The notes under the pieces were generated by a model. The model saw only the letters and a program-made list of their open reading frames with translations, was not told the origin of the DNA and did no database searches. A stretch of 55,817 nt of DNA from Candidatus Epulonipiscium sp. (GTDB lineage: Bacteria > Bacillota > Clostridia > Lachnospirales > Defluviitaleaceae): the NCBI GenBank assembly GCA_012519955.1, contig JAAYPH010000083.1, positions 1-55,817 of the forward strand, given 5' to 3'. Both the position numbers and the translations under genes were made by a program. Position 1 is the first letter of the stretch, and each line of letters opens with the position of its first letter. This document shows, piece after piece, positions 27,391 to 35,546 of the stretch.

Positions 27391-27459
27391 ACCCATAGTC
27401 AGGAAATTTACGGTTTCCCGGTAGAGACGCTTAAACCATATTATTAAGCATATATGAGT
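27391..27459 (-). ncRNA. Guanine (purine) riboswitch aptamer
   Basis: All conserved parts of the purine aptamer are seen on the minus strand. P1 is ACTCATA with TATGGGT, P2 is GCTTAA/TTAAGC with an ATATGG-containing loop, J2/3 is TCTCTACC, and P3 is GGAAA/TTTCC with loop CCGTAAA. J3/1 reads GACTATG, with C at the base that decides specificity, so it should bind guanine or hypoxanthine. It lies between its own promoter and the terminator before purC, so high guanine should stop transcription of purC-F-M-N-D. Confidence 0.93.
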
Positions 27460-27474
27460 ATTTTTATATCTATA

Positions 27475-27503
27475 TATGTACCACAGAGAAGAAATACTGT
27501 CAA
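27475..27503 (-). promoter_or_regulatory. Promoter of the riboswitch-purCFMND transcript
   Basis: Minus strand TTGACA (27498-27503), 17 bp, TACATA (27475-27480) with a TGn extension before the -10. It lies 16 nt upstream of the aptamer. Confidence 0.6.
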
Positions 27504-27512
27504 TAGAAATAT

Positions 27513-27532
27513 CGAATCTTATTTTAGATTCG
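27513..27532 (-). terminator. Weak terminator after purE
   Basis: CGAATCT and AGATTCG form a 7-bp stem with a 6-nt loop, followed by a short T-rich run. It is 19 nt past the purE stop and separates purKE from the riboswitch unit. Confidence 0.45.
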
Positions 27533-27550
27533 TCATTTAATGTTCGATTT

Positions 27551-28072
27551 TTATCGATTCATTTTGTCTATATAGGCACTATATCCAATATTCTCTAATT
27601 CTGATGCCTTTTCTTCTACCATATTTTTTAAACTAATCTTATAGTCTGCTACCTTCTTTTCAATTTCAGGTACAAAACTTCCGATGATTTGGGCTGCTAA
27701 AATCCCCGCATTTTTTGCTCCGTTAATGGCTACCGTAGCCACAGGAATTCCTGGAGGCATTTGAACGATGGAATATAGAGAATCCATTCCACTTAAAGTT
27801 GAGGTCTTAACCGGAACCCCTATAACGGGAACAGTGGTAATAGAAGCCACCATGCCAGGCAGGTGGGCCGCTCCCCCTGCCCCTGCAATAATCACCTTTA
27901 ATCCTTTATCTTTAGCTTCCTTGGCATATTGGAACAATCGGTCAGGAGTTCTATGGGCAGATACAATCGTTAATTCATAGGGAATCCCGAATTCATCCAG
28001 AATACCAGCTGCTTCCTTCATAACCGGAAGATCCGAATCACTTCCCATGATAATTCCTATTAAAGCCTTCAT
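27551..28072 (-). CDS. purE: N5-carboxyaminoimidazole ribonucleotide mutase, class I PurE
   Basis: Converts N5-CAIR to CAIR (step 6b). The 173 residues include the family core [59 protein letters not shown] and the [12 protein letters not shown] segment. The adjacent purK confirms the bacterial two-step route. It follows purK by 3 nt, with its AAAGGA site overlapping the purK stop. Confidence 0.97.
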   Translation of the reverse strand: MKALIGIIMGSDSDLPVMKEAAGILDEFGIPYELTIVSAHRTPDRLFQYAKEAKDKGLKVIIAGAGGAAHLPGMVASITTVPVIGVPVKTSTLSGMDSLYSIVQMPPGIPVATVAINGAKNAGILAAQIIGSFVPEIEKKVADYKISLKNMVEEKASELENIGYSAYIDKMNR

Positions 28073-28075
28073 TTA

Positions 28076-29245
28076 TTAACTTTCCTTTCTTGTGCTAATT
28101 TTTATCACTTTTGCGGCGCTTTCCGCTCTTTCTAAAGCTTCTTCCAAAGTTTCAGCTGTAACTGTTAAATGTCCCATTTTCCTTTTAGGTGCAACAATTT
28201 CTTTTCCATAGACATGAAGTTTTGCTCCCGGAATTCTAAGAGCTTCCTCTGCCCCATAAACAAACGCTTCTCCGCTTCCTTCCCCGTCTCCTAAAATATT
28301 TCTCATAACTGTTGGACGAATAAGAGTGGTATCTCCTAAGGGAAGTCCGCTAATTGCCCTGATATGCTGCTCAAATTGGGAGGTTACACAGCCCTCGATA
28401 GAATAATGCCCTGAATTATGAGGTCTTGGAGCAACTTCATTAATCAGTATTCTTTTATCTTCTGTCATAAACATTTCAACACAAAACATACCTACACCCT
28501 CAAATACTTTCATCACCCTGTTGGCAAGGCTCATCGCCTTAGTCGTAAGGGCTTTTGTAATTTGAGCCGGCACTTTTGTTTGAATGAGTATATTGTCTTC
28601 ATGTTCGTTTTCACCAACTGGATAAACCGCTATTTCTCCGTCTATTCCCCTGCAGGCCAGTACAGAGATTTCTTTGGTAAAAGGAACATACTCTTCTGCC
28701 ATTAATTCCTGCTCACATCCACCAAGACTTTCAAATGCCGTTTTAATTTCTCCCGGACTATGTACAACCATATTTCCTTTTCCATCATATCCTCCCCTGC
28801 AGCTTTTTAAGATAAAGGGGTATCCAAATTGCTCTCCTGCTTCCTTCATATCTTCTTCATGAGATATATAAATAAATTCGGGAACAGGAATTCTTTTTTT
28901 CTTTAAAAGCATCTTCTGCTCATATTTGTTTTGAATAATCTCAAGACTTTTAGGAGTAGGATAAATTTTATGACCCTCTTCTTCTAAAGTTTTTAAGATT
29001 TCTACATTTATATGTTCGAACTCATAGGTGATGATATCTGCTCGATCTGCTAATTTTCTTATGGCAATTGTATCGTTAAAGTTCGCTATAATATGTTCAT
29101 CTGCGATGCTATGGGCAGGACAATTAAGGGTAGGATCAAGGATAATCACATAAAACCCCATCTTTTTGGCTTCTAAAATCATCATCTTGCCTAATTGTCC
29201 TCCACCAATGATCCCTAGCTTTTGCTTTAATAAACTTACTGTCAT
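28076..29245 (-). CDS. purK: N5-carboxyaminoimidazole ribonucleotide synthase
   Basis: ATP-grasp enzyme that carboxylates AIR with bicarbonate (step 6a). The 389 residues show KLGIIGGGQLGKMMILEAKKMG at the N-terminus, PFILKSCRGGYDGKGN and NEVAPRPHNSGHYSIEGC. An AGGTGG site supports the ATG at 29245. It lies upstream of purE, the reverse of the common purEK order, and 48 nt after an HRDC protein gene on the same strand. No second riboswitch was found before it. Confidence 0.96.
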   Translation of the reverse strand: MTVSLLKQKLGIIGGGQLGKMMILEAKKMGFYVIILDPTLNCPAHSIADEHIIANFNDTIAIRKLADRADIITYEFEHINVEILKTLEEEGHKIYPTPKSLEIIQNKYEQKMLLKKKRIPVPEFIYISHEEDMKEAGEQFGYPFILKSCRGGYDGKGNMVVHSPGEIKTAFESLGGCEQELMAEEYVPFTKEISVLACRGIDGEIAVYPVGENEHEDNILIQTKVPAQITKALTTKAMSLANRVMKVFEGVGMFCVEMFMTEDKRILINEVAPRPHNSGHYSIEGCVTSQFEQHIRAISGLPLGDTTLIRPTVMRNILGDGEGSGEAFVYGAEEALRIPGAKLHVYGKEIVAPKRKMGHLTVTAETLEEALERAESAAKVIKISTRKES

Positions 29246-29293
29246 GTCATGCCACCTCTATCATTAAATTATGTTGACGATCTAGCTTTTTAT

Positions 29294-29752
29294 TTAGCCC
29301 ATCTTCTGATATATTTCCATTATTTTTAGGATCTGATCCCCGTATTTTTTAACTCGTCTTTCTCCAAAGCCTTTAATTTTTGCCAAGTCTTCCAAGGTTG
29401 TTACGGGCATGGTAACCATTTCACGAATCCATTGATTGTAACATACCACATAGGAGGGCAAGTTTTCATACTCTGCCTGAGTATCCCTCCATTTGATGAG
29501 AATATCATATAATTTCTTCTGCAAGGAAGTAAGAGGCATTTCTTGATTTAAAGCAGAATTCACAGAATCTATAACAGTGTCTTGAGTCACTTCATCATAA
29601 TAAACAAGAATAGACCAGTAATTTTGTCCATCTCCAATAAATGTGGACTGAACTTGATTCACTTTCACCGCCTCTAAAAACTGATTTAAATTGTCTTCAT
29701 CTTCTGCCAGATGTTCCCCAACTGCTCTTAGCTTAAATACTTTGCACTTCAT
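29294..29752 (-). CDS. HRDC-domain protein
   Basis: A 152-residue protein with a C-terminal HRDC domain (about 75-148: LYDILIKWRDTQAEYENLPSYVVCYNQWIREMVTMPVTTLEDLAKIKGFGERRVKKYGDQIL is the span; key pieces are the R-x6-P-x-YV and IKGFGERRVKKYG elements). HRDC domains in RecQ and RNase D help bind nucleic acid. No helicase or nuclease domain is present; residues 1-70 are a small domain I do not recognise. The target is unknown. An AGGAGG site precedes the ATG at 29752. It is 12 nt downstream of the membrane protein gene and upstream of purK, possibly one transcript. Confidence 0.8.
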   Translation of the reverse strand: MKCKVFKLRAVGEHLAEDEDNLNQFLEAVKVNQVQSTFIGDGQNYWSILVYYDEVTQDTVIDSVNSALNQEMPLTSLQKKLYDILIKWRDTQAEYENLPSYVVCYNQWIREMVTMPVTTLEDLAKIKGFGERRVKKYGDQILKIMEIYQKMG

Positions 29753-29764
29753 TAAGCTCCCTCC

Positions 29765-30409
29765 TCATTCTTTAAGTAGCAATTGAATAAAATCAATACT
29801 ATAGGATAACCTTTTTGTATTGCTTACTATCCCTATAATCTTTCCATCGGTATTTTCTTCAAGTTGTTTTATTATTTCCAAATCATCAGCTTTAATCCCA
29901 TATATATGTTCGGTGGTATCGGCCTCTGATTTTAATTTTACGGCTCTTGACTCATTTTTATCTAAAACATCAAATAGCTCAGGCAATTTATCCAAGGGTT
30001 GATAATATCCCATAGCAGCCTGTGTAAGAAATACATCTTCATCCAGGCACACCACGTCCAGTTCCCTTGCCCCCATTAATACTACAAATTTCTGAGTATA
30101 GGCAGTGGAGGTTTGATCTTGATTGTCTAAACGAATAGGGTAATAATCCACTCTCACTTTTTGCATGGTATCGGGCTCTGCAATTTTATTGGTAATATCT
30201 TCTTCCCAAGCTTCTATTTTGTCATAATCCTCTGGAATGCCTTGAATGGAGATTGTGAATAACGGAATATTCTTATCCTTTTGAGAGATGTTTATCAATA
30301 AGTTGATACCCGCCAGAAGAAGGATTATTCCCACAATAATATGCCATTTGTAATAGTACAAGATGTGTTCTAACTTTTTTTTGGGTGTTAAATCCTTAAA
30401 CGTCTGCAC
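29765..30409 (-). CDS. Membrane-anchored protein of unknown function
   Basis: About 214 residues: a short cytoplasmic start (TFKDLTPKKKLEHILYYYKWH), one membrane helix (IIVGIILLLAGINLLI, about 24-40), then an extracytoplasmic domain of about 170 residues. Similar proteins with the same Lys-rich start and YYKW motif occur in Clostridia without known function. I chose the GTG at 30409 because a GGGGGGAG site lies 4 nt upstream and the N-terminus then fits these relatives. An ATG at 30454 in the same frame has no ribosome binding site. The gene precedes the HRDC protein gene. Confidence 0.65.
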   Translation of the reverse strand: MQTFKDLTPKKKLEHILYYYKWHIIVGIILLLAGINLLINISQKDKNIPLFTISIQGIPEDYDKIEAWEEDITNKIAEPDTMQKVRVDYYPIRLDNQDQTSTAYTQKFVVLMGARELDVVCLDEDVFLTQAAMGYYQPLDKLPELFDVLDKNESRAVKLKSEADTTEHIYGIKADDLEIIKQLEENTDGKIIGIVSNTKRLSYSIDFIQLLLKE

Positions 30410-30529
30410 ACTTCTCCCCCCATTTAACTGTAAATCCTCAGTACTTATAGGCATTTTATCATAAAATTAATATATCACAAATGGGGAAATATTGCTTAAA
30501 AAAATTTATCTTTCACCATTTTTTTTATA

Positions 30530-30558
30530 TTGACTATATATAAGTTTTTTTCTATAAT
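30530..30558 (+). promoter_or_regulatory. Sigma-A promoter of aguAB
   Basis: TTGACT (30530-30535), 17 bp, perfect TATAAT (30553-30558). The transcript would have a leader of about 105 nt before aguA. Confidence 0.8.
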
Positions 30559-30606
30559 GAATCCATCTTGTCAATATGATATGGAGTTTGAAATTGAATT
30601 TATAGG

Positions 30607-30628
30607 TCTATTGCTTTGAAGCGATAGA
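30607..30628 (+). other. Hairpin in the aguA leader
   Basis: TCTATTGCTT pairs with AAGCGATAGA over 10 bp (one G-U) with a 2-nt loop, followed by a T/C-rich stretch, about 40 nt before the aguA start. It could be a weak attenuator; no known riboswitch fold was recognised. Confidence 0.35.
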
Positions 30629-30669
30629 CTTCTTCTTTGCGATTTTTCCAGTTGAAGGGAGTCTTTAGG

Positions 30670-31725
30670 ATGAATAAAATACCTAAATTATTTCATTATA
30701 CAATGCCACCTGAATGGTATGCCCATGCCTGCACTTTCTTAGAATGGCCGGCCAGAAAAGAAATCTGGCAGGAACATTTCACAGAAAGCTGCAAAGCCTA
30801 CGGGGATGTGGCTAAGGCCATAGCCAAATTCGAGCCTGTCGTTATGATTGTCAATGAAGATACCAAATTTCAGGCAGCCCATTACTGCGGTTCTGATGTT
30901 CAATTATTAGAAATTCCCCATGACGATTCCTGGATGCGGGACAACGGCCCTACCTTCCTTGTGAATAAAAAAGGAGAATTAGCCGGTATCAATTGGAAAT
31001 TTAATGCCTGGGGTGAAAAATATTATCCTTTTGAAAATGACAATAAAGTTGCCTCCCATCTGTTAAACGCATTAAATGTTCCTTGCTTTGATGCACCGAT
31101 TGTTTTAGAAGGTGGCTCTATTCATGTCGATGGGGAAGGGACTCTTCTTACAACTGAAGAATGCCTCTTAAATCCGAACAGAAATCCTCATCTGTCAAAA
31201 GAAGACATAGAGGATATTTTAATGAATTATCTAAATGTGGAAAAAATAATATGGTTGAAAAAAGGGCTGTATGGAGACGAAACCGACGGTCATGTAGATA
31301 ATATCGCCTGCTTTGCAAAACCTGGAACCATCCTCATTCAAACCTGCTCTGATTCATCAGACCCTAATTATGAAATTTCAAAAGAAAATATAGAGATCCT
31401 AAAGCATTCAACAGATGCAAAGGGGCGCTCCTTTGAAATCATTGAAATCGAACAGCCTCCTGCTATGTATGAAGAAGGACAAAGACTCTCTCTTAGCTAT
31501 ATTAATTTTTATTTTACCAATGGTGGAATTGTCGTTCCGGTATTTAGAGGTATCTGTAAAGAAGCAGATGAAAATGCTCTCAACATCCTGCAAAATGTAT
31601 TCCCTGACAGAGAAATCGTAGCAGTTAATGGGCTTCCCATTGTCAGAGGAGGAGGCAATATTCACTGTATCACTCAACAAATGCCTTTAGGCAGACCTTA
31701 TGTGAATATGAAAGAGGTGATCTGA
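30670..31725 (+). CDS. aguA: Agmatine deiminase
   Basis: Hydrolyses agmatine to N-carbamoylputrescine and ammonia in the cytoplasm. The 351-residue guanidino-modifying enzyme shows FLEWPARKEIW, PHDDSWMRDNGPTF, LEGGSIHVDGEG, the catalytic His in DETDGHVDNIACF and the catalytic Cys near residue 333 in GGGNIHCITQQMP. The ATG at 30670 has a GAAGGGAG site 8 nt upstream; the longer frame would start at a TTG with no site. It overlaps aguB by one base. Agmatine supply (arginine decarboxylase) is not in the window. Confidence 0.95.
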   Translation: MNKIPKLFHYTMPPEWYAHACTFLEWPARKEIWQEHFTESCKAYGDVAKAIAKFEPVVMIVNEDTKFQAAHYCGSDVQLLEIPHDDSWMRDNGPTFLVNKKGELAGINWKFNAWGEKYYPFENDNKVASHLLNALNVPCFDAPIVLEGGSIHVDGEGTLLTTEECLLNPNRNPHLSKEDIEDILMNYLNVEKIIWLKKGLYGDETDGHVDNIACFAKPGTILIQTCSDSSDPNYEISKENIEILKHSTDAKGRSFEIIEIEQPPAMYEEGQRLSLSYINFYFTNGGIVVPVFRGICKEADENALNILQNVFPDREIVAVNGLPIVRGGGNIHCITQQMPLGRPYVNMKEVI

Positions 31726-32597
31726 TGAGAAAAGTAATCGTTGCTGCAACTCAAATGCAATGCAGCAAGAATATAGATGAAAATATAAAAAATGCAGAAA
31801 AGCTGGTTAGAAATGCAGCTGCACAAGGAGCAAATATTATTCTTCTGCAGGAATTATTCGAAACCCTGTATTTTTGCCAGGAAGAAAAGCCCGAATACCT
31901 TTCCCTGGCTTCTGACCTGTCTGACAACAAGGCAATTTCTCATTTTTCATCTATTGCAAAAGAATTAAATGTGGTGCTGCCGATCAGTTTTTTTGAAAGG
32001 AAAAATAATGCCCACTATAATTCAGTGGCAGTGATTGATGCAGACGGCAAAATACTTGGAACCTATAGAAAAACCCATATTCCCGACGGACCGGGATATG
32101 AAGAAAAATTCTATTTTACCCCGGGGGATACAGGTTTTAAGGTTTGGAATACAAAGTTCGGTACCATAGGTATAGGAATCTGCTGGGACCAATGGTTCCC
32201 TGAAGCAGCTCGCTCTATGGCCCTCATGGGTGCTGAAATCCTATTTTATCCCACAGCCATCGGCTCAGAACCAAAAAATCCAGAGTATGACTCCAAAAAA
32301 CACTGGCAAATTACTATGCAGGGCCATTCCGCTGCTAATCTCATGCCTGTGGTGGCATCCAACAGAATAGGAACAGAAACCTTTGAAGACTCCAGTATTA
32401 CTTTTTATGGTTCTTCCTTTATTACCAACGGCTTTGGTGAAAAGATTGCCGAAGCAGATCGCTCCACTGAAACCATCTTGACTGCAGAATTTGATTTGGA
32501 TGAATTAAGGAATCAAAGAATTGCATGGGGTGTATTTAGAGACAGAAGACCGGAAATGTATAAAACTCTTTTAACCAGCGACGGTGCCTCTAATTAA
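31725..32597 (+). CDS. aguB: N-carbamoylputrescine amidase
   Basis: A nitrilase-fold enzyme that cleaves N-carbamoylputrescine to putrescine, CO2 and ammonia. The Glu-Lys-Cys triad is visible: E43 (LLQELFET), K116 (YRKTHIP) and C153 (GIGICWDQWFPEAAR). The 290-residue length is standard and the partner aguA confirms the substrate. Start and stop overlap as TGATG with aguA, so translation is coupled. Its stop codon lies in the loop of the terminator hairpin. Confidence 0.95.
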   Translation: MRKVIVAATQMQCSKNIDENIKNAEKLVRNAAAQGANIILLQELFETLYFCQEEKPEYLSLASDLSDNKAISHFSSIAKELNVVLPISFFERKNNAHYNSVAVIDADGKILGTYRKTHIPDGPGYEEKFYFTPGDTGFKVWNTKFGTIGIGICWDQWFPEAARSMALMGAEILFYPTAIGSEPKNPEYDSKKHWQITMQGHSAANLMPVVASNRIGTETFEDSSITFYGSSFITNGFGEKIAEADRSTETILTAEFDLDELRNQRIAWGVFRDRRPEMYKTLLTSDGASN

Positions 32598-32613
32598 GAG
32601 ACACCGTCTTTTT
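32580..32613 (+). terminator. Terminator of aguAB
   Basis: GACGGTG pairs with CACCGTC and CTCT with AGAG inside, with an AATTA loop and then five T. The aguB stop lies in the loop. Confidence 0.85.
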
Positions 32614-32615
32614 AA

Positions 32616-33335
32616 TTACGTATGCTTGCGAAACTCTTTCCTGAATGGCAAATAGGCTAATATAAATCCGATTAAGGCTATTCCTTCCAGTGAAAGGATA
32701 TACCACGGCCAGGGACCTAAATAATCCATAATCGAAAATGCACTGGGTTTTTGACGAAGAAAAAGATAGTTGCCTCCTGTAAAGATGTTCACAAAGGCTA
32801 CAAAAATCATGTATAAATTTGTTATAATCAGTACTTTTCCAATAGAATTTCTTTGAGGTCTATAGCGGTTTACAAAGGTCATAAATAAAACGGCAATAAC
32901 TACCAGTCCATGGGTAATGAAAAAGTGATAAAACATGAAATGCGGAAAGTTGTATCCAAGATCAGGAGTAATGATTGCAGACAATACGCCACACATAGCC
33001 CAAAAATACAATACCTCATATACCCATTTAGATTGTGTAAATAATAATACAATGCATAGTATAACGGCAGCTTCGCATAAATTAAGGGGAAGGGATACCG
33101 CAAAGGACCATAATCCATTAGCATGATACCAAAGATATAAAAGGCTTTGCTGAATCAATAAAATCGTCCCCATTGTATATCTGATATATTGATTGATTCG
33201 ATCTTCCCTTAACTTTTCTCTGAATCTATAAATCAAAGTAATAACTGAAAGTATAATAAGGATTGTACTGATATGGGCATAGGAAAACGCTTTAAAAGCC
33301 TCTCCTTGATACTGGATTCCAAAAAAGTCCTTCAT
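32616..33335 (-). CDS. TIGR02206/TMEM164-like integral membrane protein
   Basis: A 239-residue protein with about six to seven hydrophobic segments and the YwaF/TP0381-type features LLYLWYHANGLWSFAVSLPLNLCEAAVI, YFWAMCGVLSAIITPDLGYNFPHF and TGGNYLFLRQKPS. The function of the bacterial family is not established. The frame extends to 33419, but that part runs through the terminator of the upstream gene. The ATG at 33335, preceded by AAGGAAG, gives the usual family length. Confidence 0.82.
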   Translation of the reverse strand: MKDFFGIQYQGEAFKAFSYAHISTILIILSVITLIYRFREKLREDRINQYIRYTMGTILLIQQSLLYLWYHANGLWSFAVSLPLNLCEAAVILCIVLLFTQSKWVYEVLYFWAMCGVLSAIITPDLGYNFPHFMFYHFFITHGLVVIAVLFMTFVNRYRPQRNSIGKVLIITNLYMIFVAFVNIFTGGNYLFLRQKPSAFSIMDYLGPWPWYILSLEGIALIGFILAYLPFRKEFRKHT

Positions 33336-33379
33336 GTTTCTTCCTTCTTTTTTTGTTTTCATTGCTATAACTATATTCA

Positions 33380-33416
33380 AAAGAAACCTCTTTATACTAT
33401 ATAAAGAGGTTTCTTT
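33380..33416 (-). terminator. Terminator of the diguanylate cyclase gene
   Basis: A perfect 17-bp stem (arms 33380-33396 and 33400-33416) with a 3-nt loop, ending in TTTT on the minus strand, starts 6 nt past the stop codon. Confidence 0.8.
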
Positions 33417-33421
33417 CACTA

Positions 33422-34819
33422 TTATGCATCTTTTAGCATTGAATTATAAAATTGATAATTGTTTTTTCCTTTTTTCTTTGCAAGATACATAGCATCATCG
33501 GCTTTTTTGATTAATGTTTCGATGTCATTGCCATGGTTGGGGTAAATACTGATGCCTATGCTGGGCGTTACAAAAAGGGTATTTCCCCGAAGTACAAATT
33601 TATCCTTAAATGCATCTACAATTCTTTGCGCCAATTTGTTTACTTCATTATTCGTAATATTATTTAAAAGAATAATAAATTCGTCTCCTCCAACTCGACA
33701 CACAAAATCCGTTTCTCTTAAGGCAGCTTTTAATCTTTTTGCCGTTTCTTTTAAGAGAAGATCTCCGATATCATGGCCTAAAGTATCATTAATTGTTTTA
33801 AATTTATCCAAATCAATAAATAAAATAGCCATTTGCTGTTTTTCGTTCTTTGCTTCGGATAATGTTTTTATAAAATAATCGTTGAATTGAATTCTATTGG
33901 GAAGCTCTGTGAGGATATCATGGTATGCCATATATTTGATTTCTTCTTCCATACATCTTCTTTCTGTGATGTCGATGACAACGCCATTGATCTGCATCAC
34001 TTTTTTATTGCTGTCTAAAACCGGTATCACTCTGACCTGCAGCCATTTCTCTTTCTTCATTCTAGTAGTAATACGGATATCAAATACCTTCGATTCACCC
34101 TTATAAAATTCTTTATAATTTTTTGCGATGGTTTTAAAATCCTTAGGGTAAATCACTTCCTTCCATAAATTCGGATTGTCTTCAAAATCCTTCAGGCTGT
34201 ACTCAGTGAGTTGAGTGATGCCCTCGGAAAAGGACATTTTCTTTGTGTTTACGTCAAAACTTAAAGTCACTACACTGACACTATCCAGAATATTTTTTAG
34301 ATGCCGATCGTTCTCTCTTTCTTTTACCCATAAATCCCTCGTAAATTTGGTATAAAAGATAAAATACACTGTCATAAAGGCACCAAAAAGCACAAAATAG
34401 ATCATGTCTGTATGCTGAAAATTGTTTATAAGTTCGGTACCATGCAATGCAAAGGAATAAACGGTAATCCCCGCTGAATAAGCTCCCGCCAACATAATGA
34501 CCCTATACTGCTGGTAGATTGAGCTTAAAATAAGCGTCAGCCATACGAAAATGACATTCACAAAATGAGGGCGCAGTTCCAGCAAAGCCAAAAAGTACAC
34601 AAACATAATGGTAATAATAAGATACATGGTAAAAACGACGTTCTTCTGTCTGTAAACGGCAAAAGTTGCGATAAAGCATAGAATAAACCCGATAATATGA
34701 TGGCTCATGAATTGACCCAGATGAATGGTTACCATAATGGCTGCAGTGACATAAAACCCCCATAAGAATTTGATGGCCAGCTTATTCCGGGTATGCGTAA
34801 GATCCTCCCAATAATTCAT
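33422..34819 (-). CDS. Membrane-bound PAS-GGDEF diguanylate cyclase
   Basis: Makes cyclic di-GMP from GTP. The 465 residues comprise six or so membrane helices (about 15-158), a PAS domain (about 173-290, ending VVIDITERR) and a GGDEF domain (about 293-460). The active site is intact (GGDEF, 377-381) and the inhibitory I-site RETD lies at 368-371, so product feedback is expected. No EAL domain is present. The membrane part has no recognised ligand. Its own promoter and terminator make it a single-gene unit. Lying between polyamine and pyrimidine genes, it gives no clear pathway link, though c-di-GMP could act with the nearby sensory loci. Confidence 0.93.
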   Translation of the reverse strand: MNYWEDLTHTRNKLAIKFLWGFYVTAAIMVTIHLGQFMSHHIIGFILCFIATFAVYRQKNVVFTMYLIITIMFVYFLALLELRPHFVNVIFVWLTLILSSIYQQYRVIMLAGAYSAGITVYSFALHGTELINNFQHTDMIYFVLFGAFMTVYFIFYTKFTRDLWVKERENDRHLKNILDSVSVVTLSFDVNTKKMSFSEGITQLTEYSLKDFEDNPNLWKEVIYPKDFKTIAKNYKEFYKGESKVFDIRITTRMKKEKWLQVRVIPVLDSNKKVMQINGVVIDITERRCMEEEIKYMAYHDILTELPNRIQFNDYFIKTLSEAKNEKQQMAILFIDLDKFKTINDTLGHDIGDLLLKETAKRLKAALRETDFVCRVGGDEFIILLNNITNNEVNKLAQRIVDAFKDKFVLRGNTLFVTPSIGISIYPNHGNDIETLIKKADDAMYLAKKKGKNNYQFYNSMLKDA

Positions 34820-34861
34820 AATAATAACCTACCTTCAACCAATAATAATCACATCTATATA

Positions 34862-34889
34862 ATTATAATTATAATTGATTTCGAGGCAA
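34862..34889 (-). promoter_or_regulatory. Probable promoter of the diguanylate cyclase gene
   Basis: Minus strand TTGCCT (34884-34889), 16 bp, TATAAT (34862-34867), within a very AT-rich stretch. Confidence 0.5.
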
Positions 34890-34922
34890 AATGGAAGACT
34901 ATTACTAAAATTTCATTTATTT

Positions 34923-35510
34923 TTATTTTTGATTAATGCTACGGCTTCCAGGCTTCACTATAGGAAGTTTGCCTTCTTTACAAAGGGGACATTCTTCCGC
35001 TTCATAAGATATGACATCGGCAGTTAATGCCGCCCTAAGTTTAGTTCCAAAGTCAATGGTTCCGTTGCTTCTGTCGACCAAAACAGCAACGCCTGCCACT
35101 TCTCCCCCTTGTTCTTTTACGATATCCATCACCTCAAAAACCGATCCCCCTGTTGTAACAACATCTTCTGCCACCAGTACCTTAGCTCCTTTAGGGATAG
35201 TAAAGCCTCTTTTAAGAGTCATTTTTCCGTTTTCTCTTTCTGTAAATAAGTTCTTAACATTTAACTGTCTTGCCAATTCATAGGCTATGATAATCCCCCC
35301 CATGGCAGGGCCAACAACCATATCAATAGAATCCTCTTTAAACTCCTCTGCCAGTCCTTTGGCGAGTTCTTCTGCATAATTGGGGTATTGTAAAATCTTT
35401 GCACACTGCATATATTGATTGCTATGTCTTCCTGAGGTTAAAAGGAAATGTCCTTCAAGCAGTACTTCTGTTTCTTTAAAAATCTCTATTGCTCTTTCTT
35501 TATTGATCAT
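34923..35510 (-). CDS. pyrE: Orotate phosphoribosyltransferase
   Basis: Joins orotate to PRPP to form OMP. The 195 residues show the PRPP motif KVLVAEDVVTTGGS, GPAMGGIIIAYELARQL and FTERENGKMTLKRGF. A CPLCKEG element near the C-terminus is common in the clostridial form. A GGAGG site precedes the ATG at 35510. It is the last gene of the pyr operon; no clear terminator was found beyond it. Confidence 0.96.
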   Translation of the reverse strand: MINKERAIEIFKETEVLLEGHFLLTSGRHSNQYMQCAKILQYPNYAEELAKGLAEEFKEDSIDMVVGPAMGGIIIAYELARQLNVKNLFTERENGKMTLKRGFTIPKGAKVLVAEDVVTTGGSVFEVMDIVKEQGGEVAGVAVLVDRSNGTIDFGTKLRAALTADVISYEAEECPLCKEGKLPIVKPGSRSINQK

Positions 35511-35546
35511 TTCTATTCCTCCAATTTTATTTTATTAATCAATGGT

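Noticed and set aside
29246-29293. Second purine riboswitch before purK
   Set aside because: Only 48 nt between genes, with none of the conserved aptamer loops.
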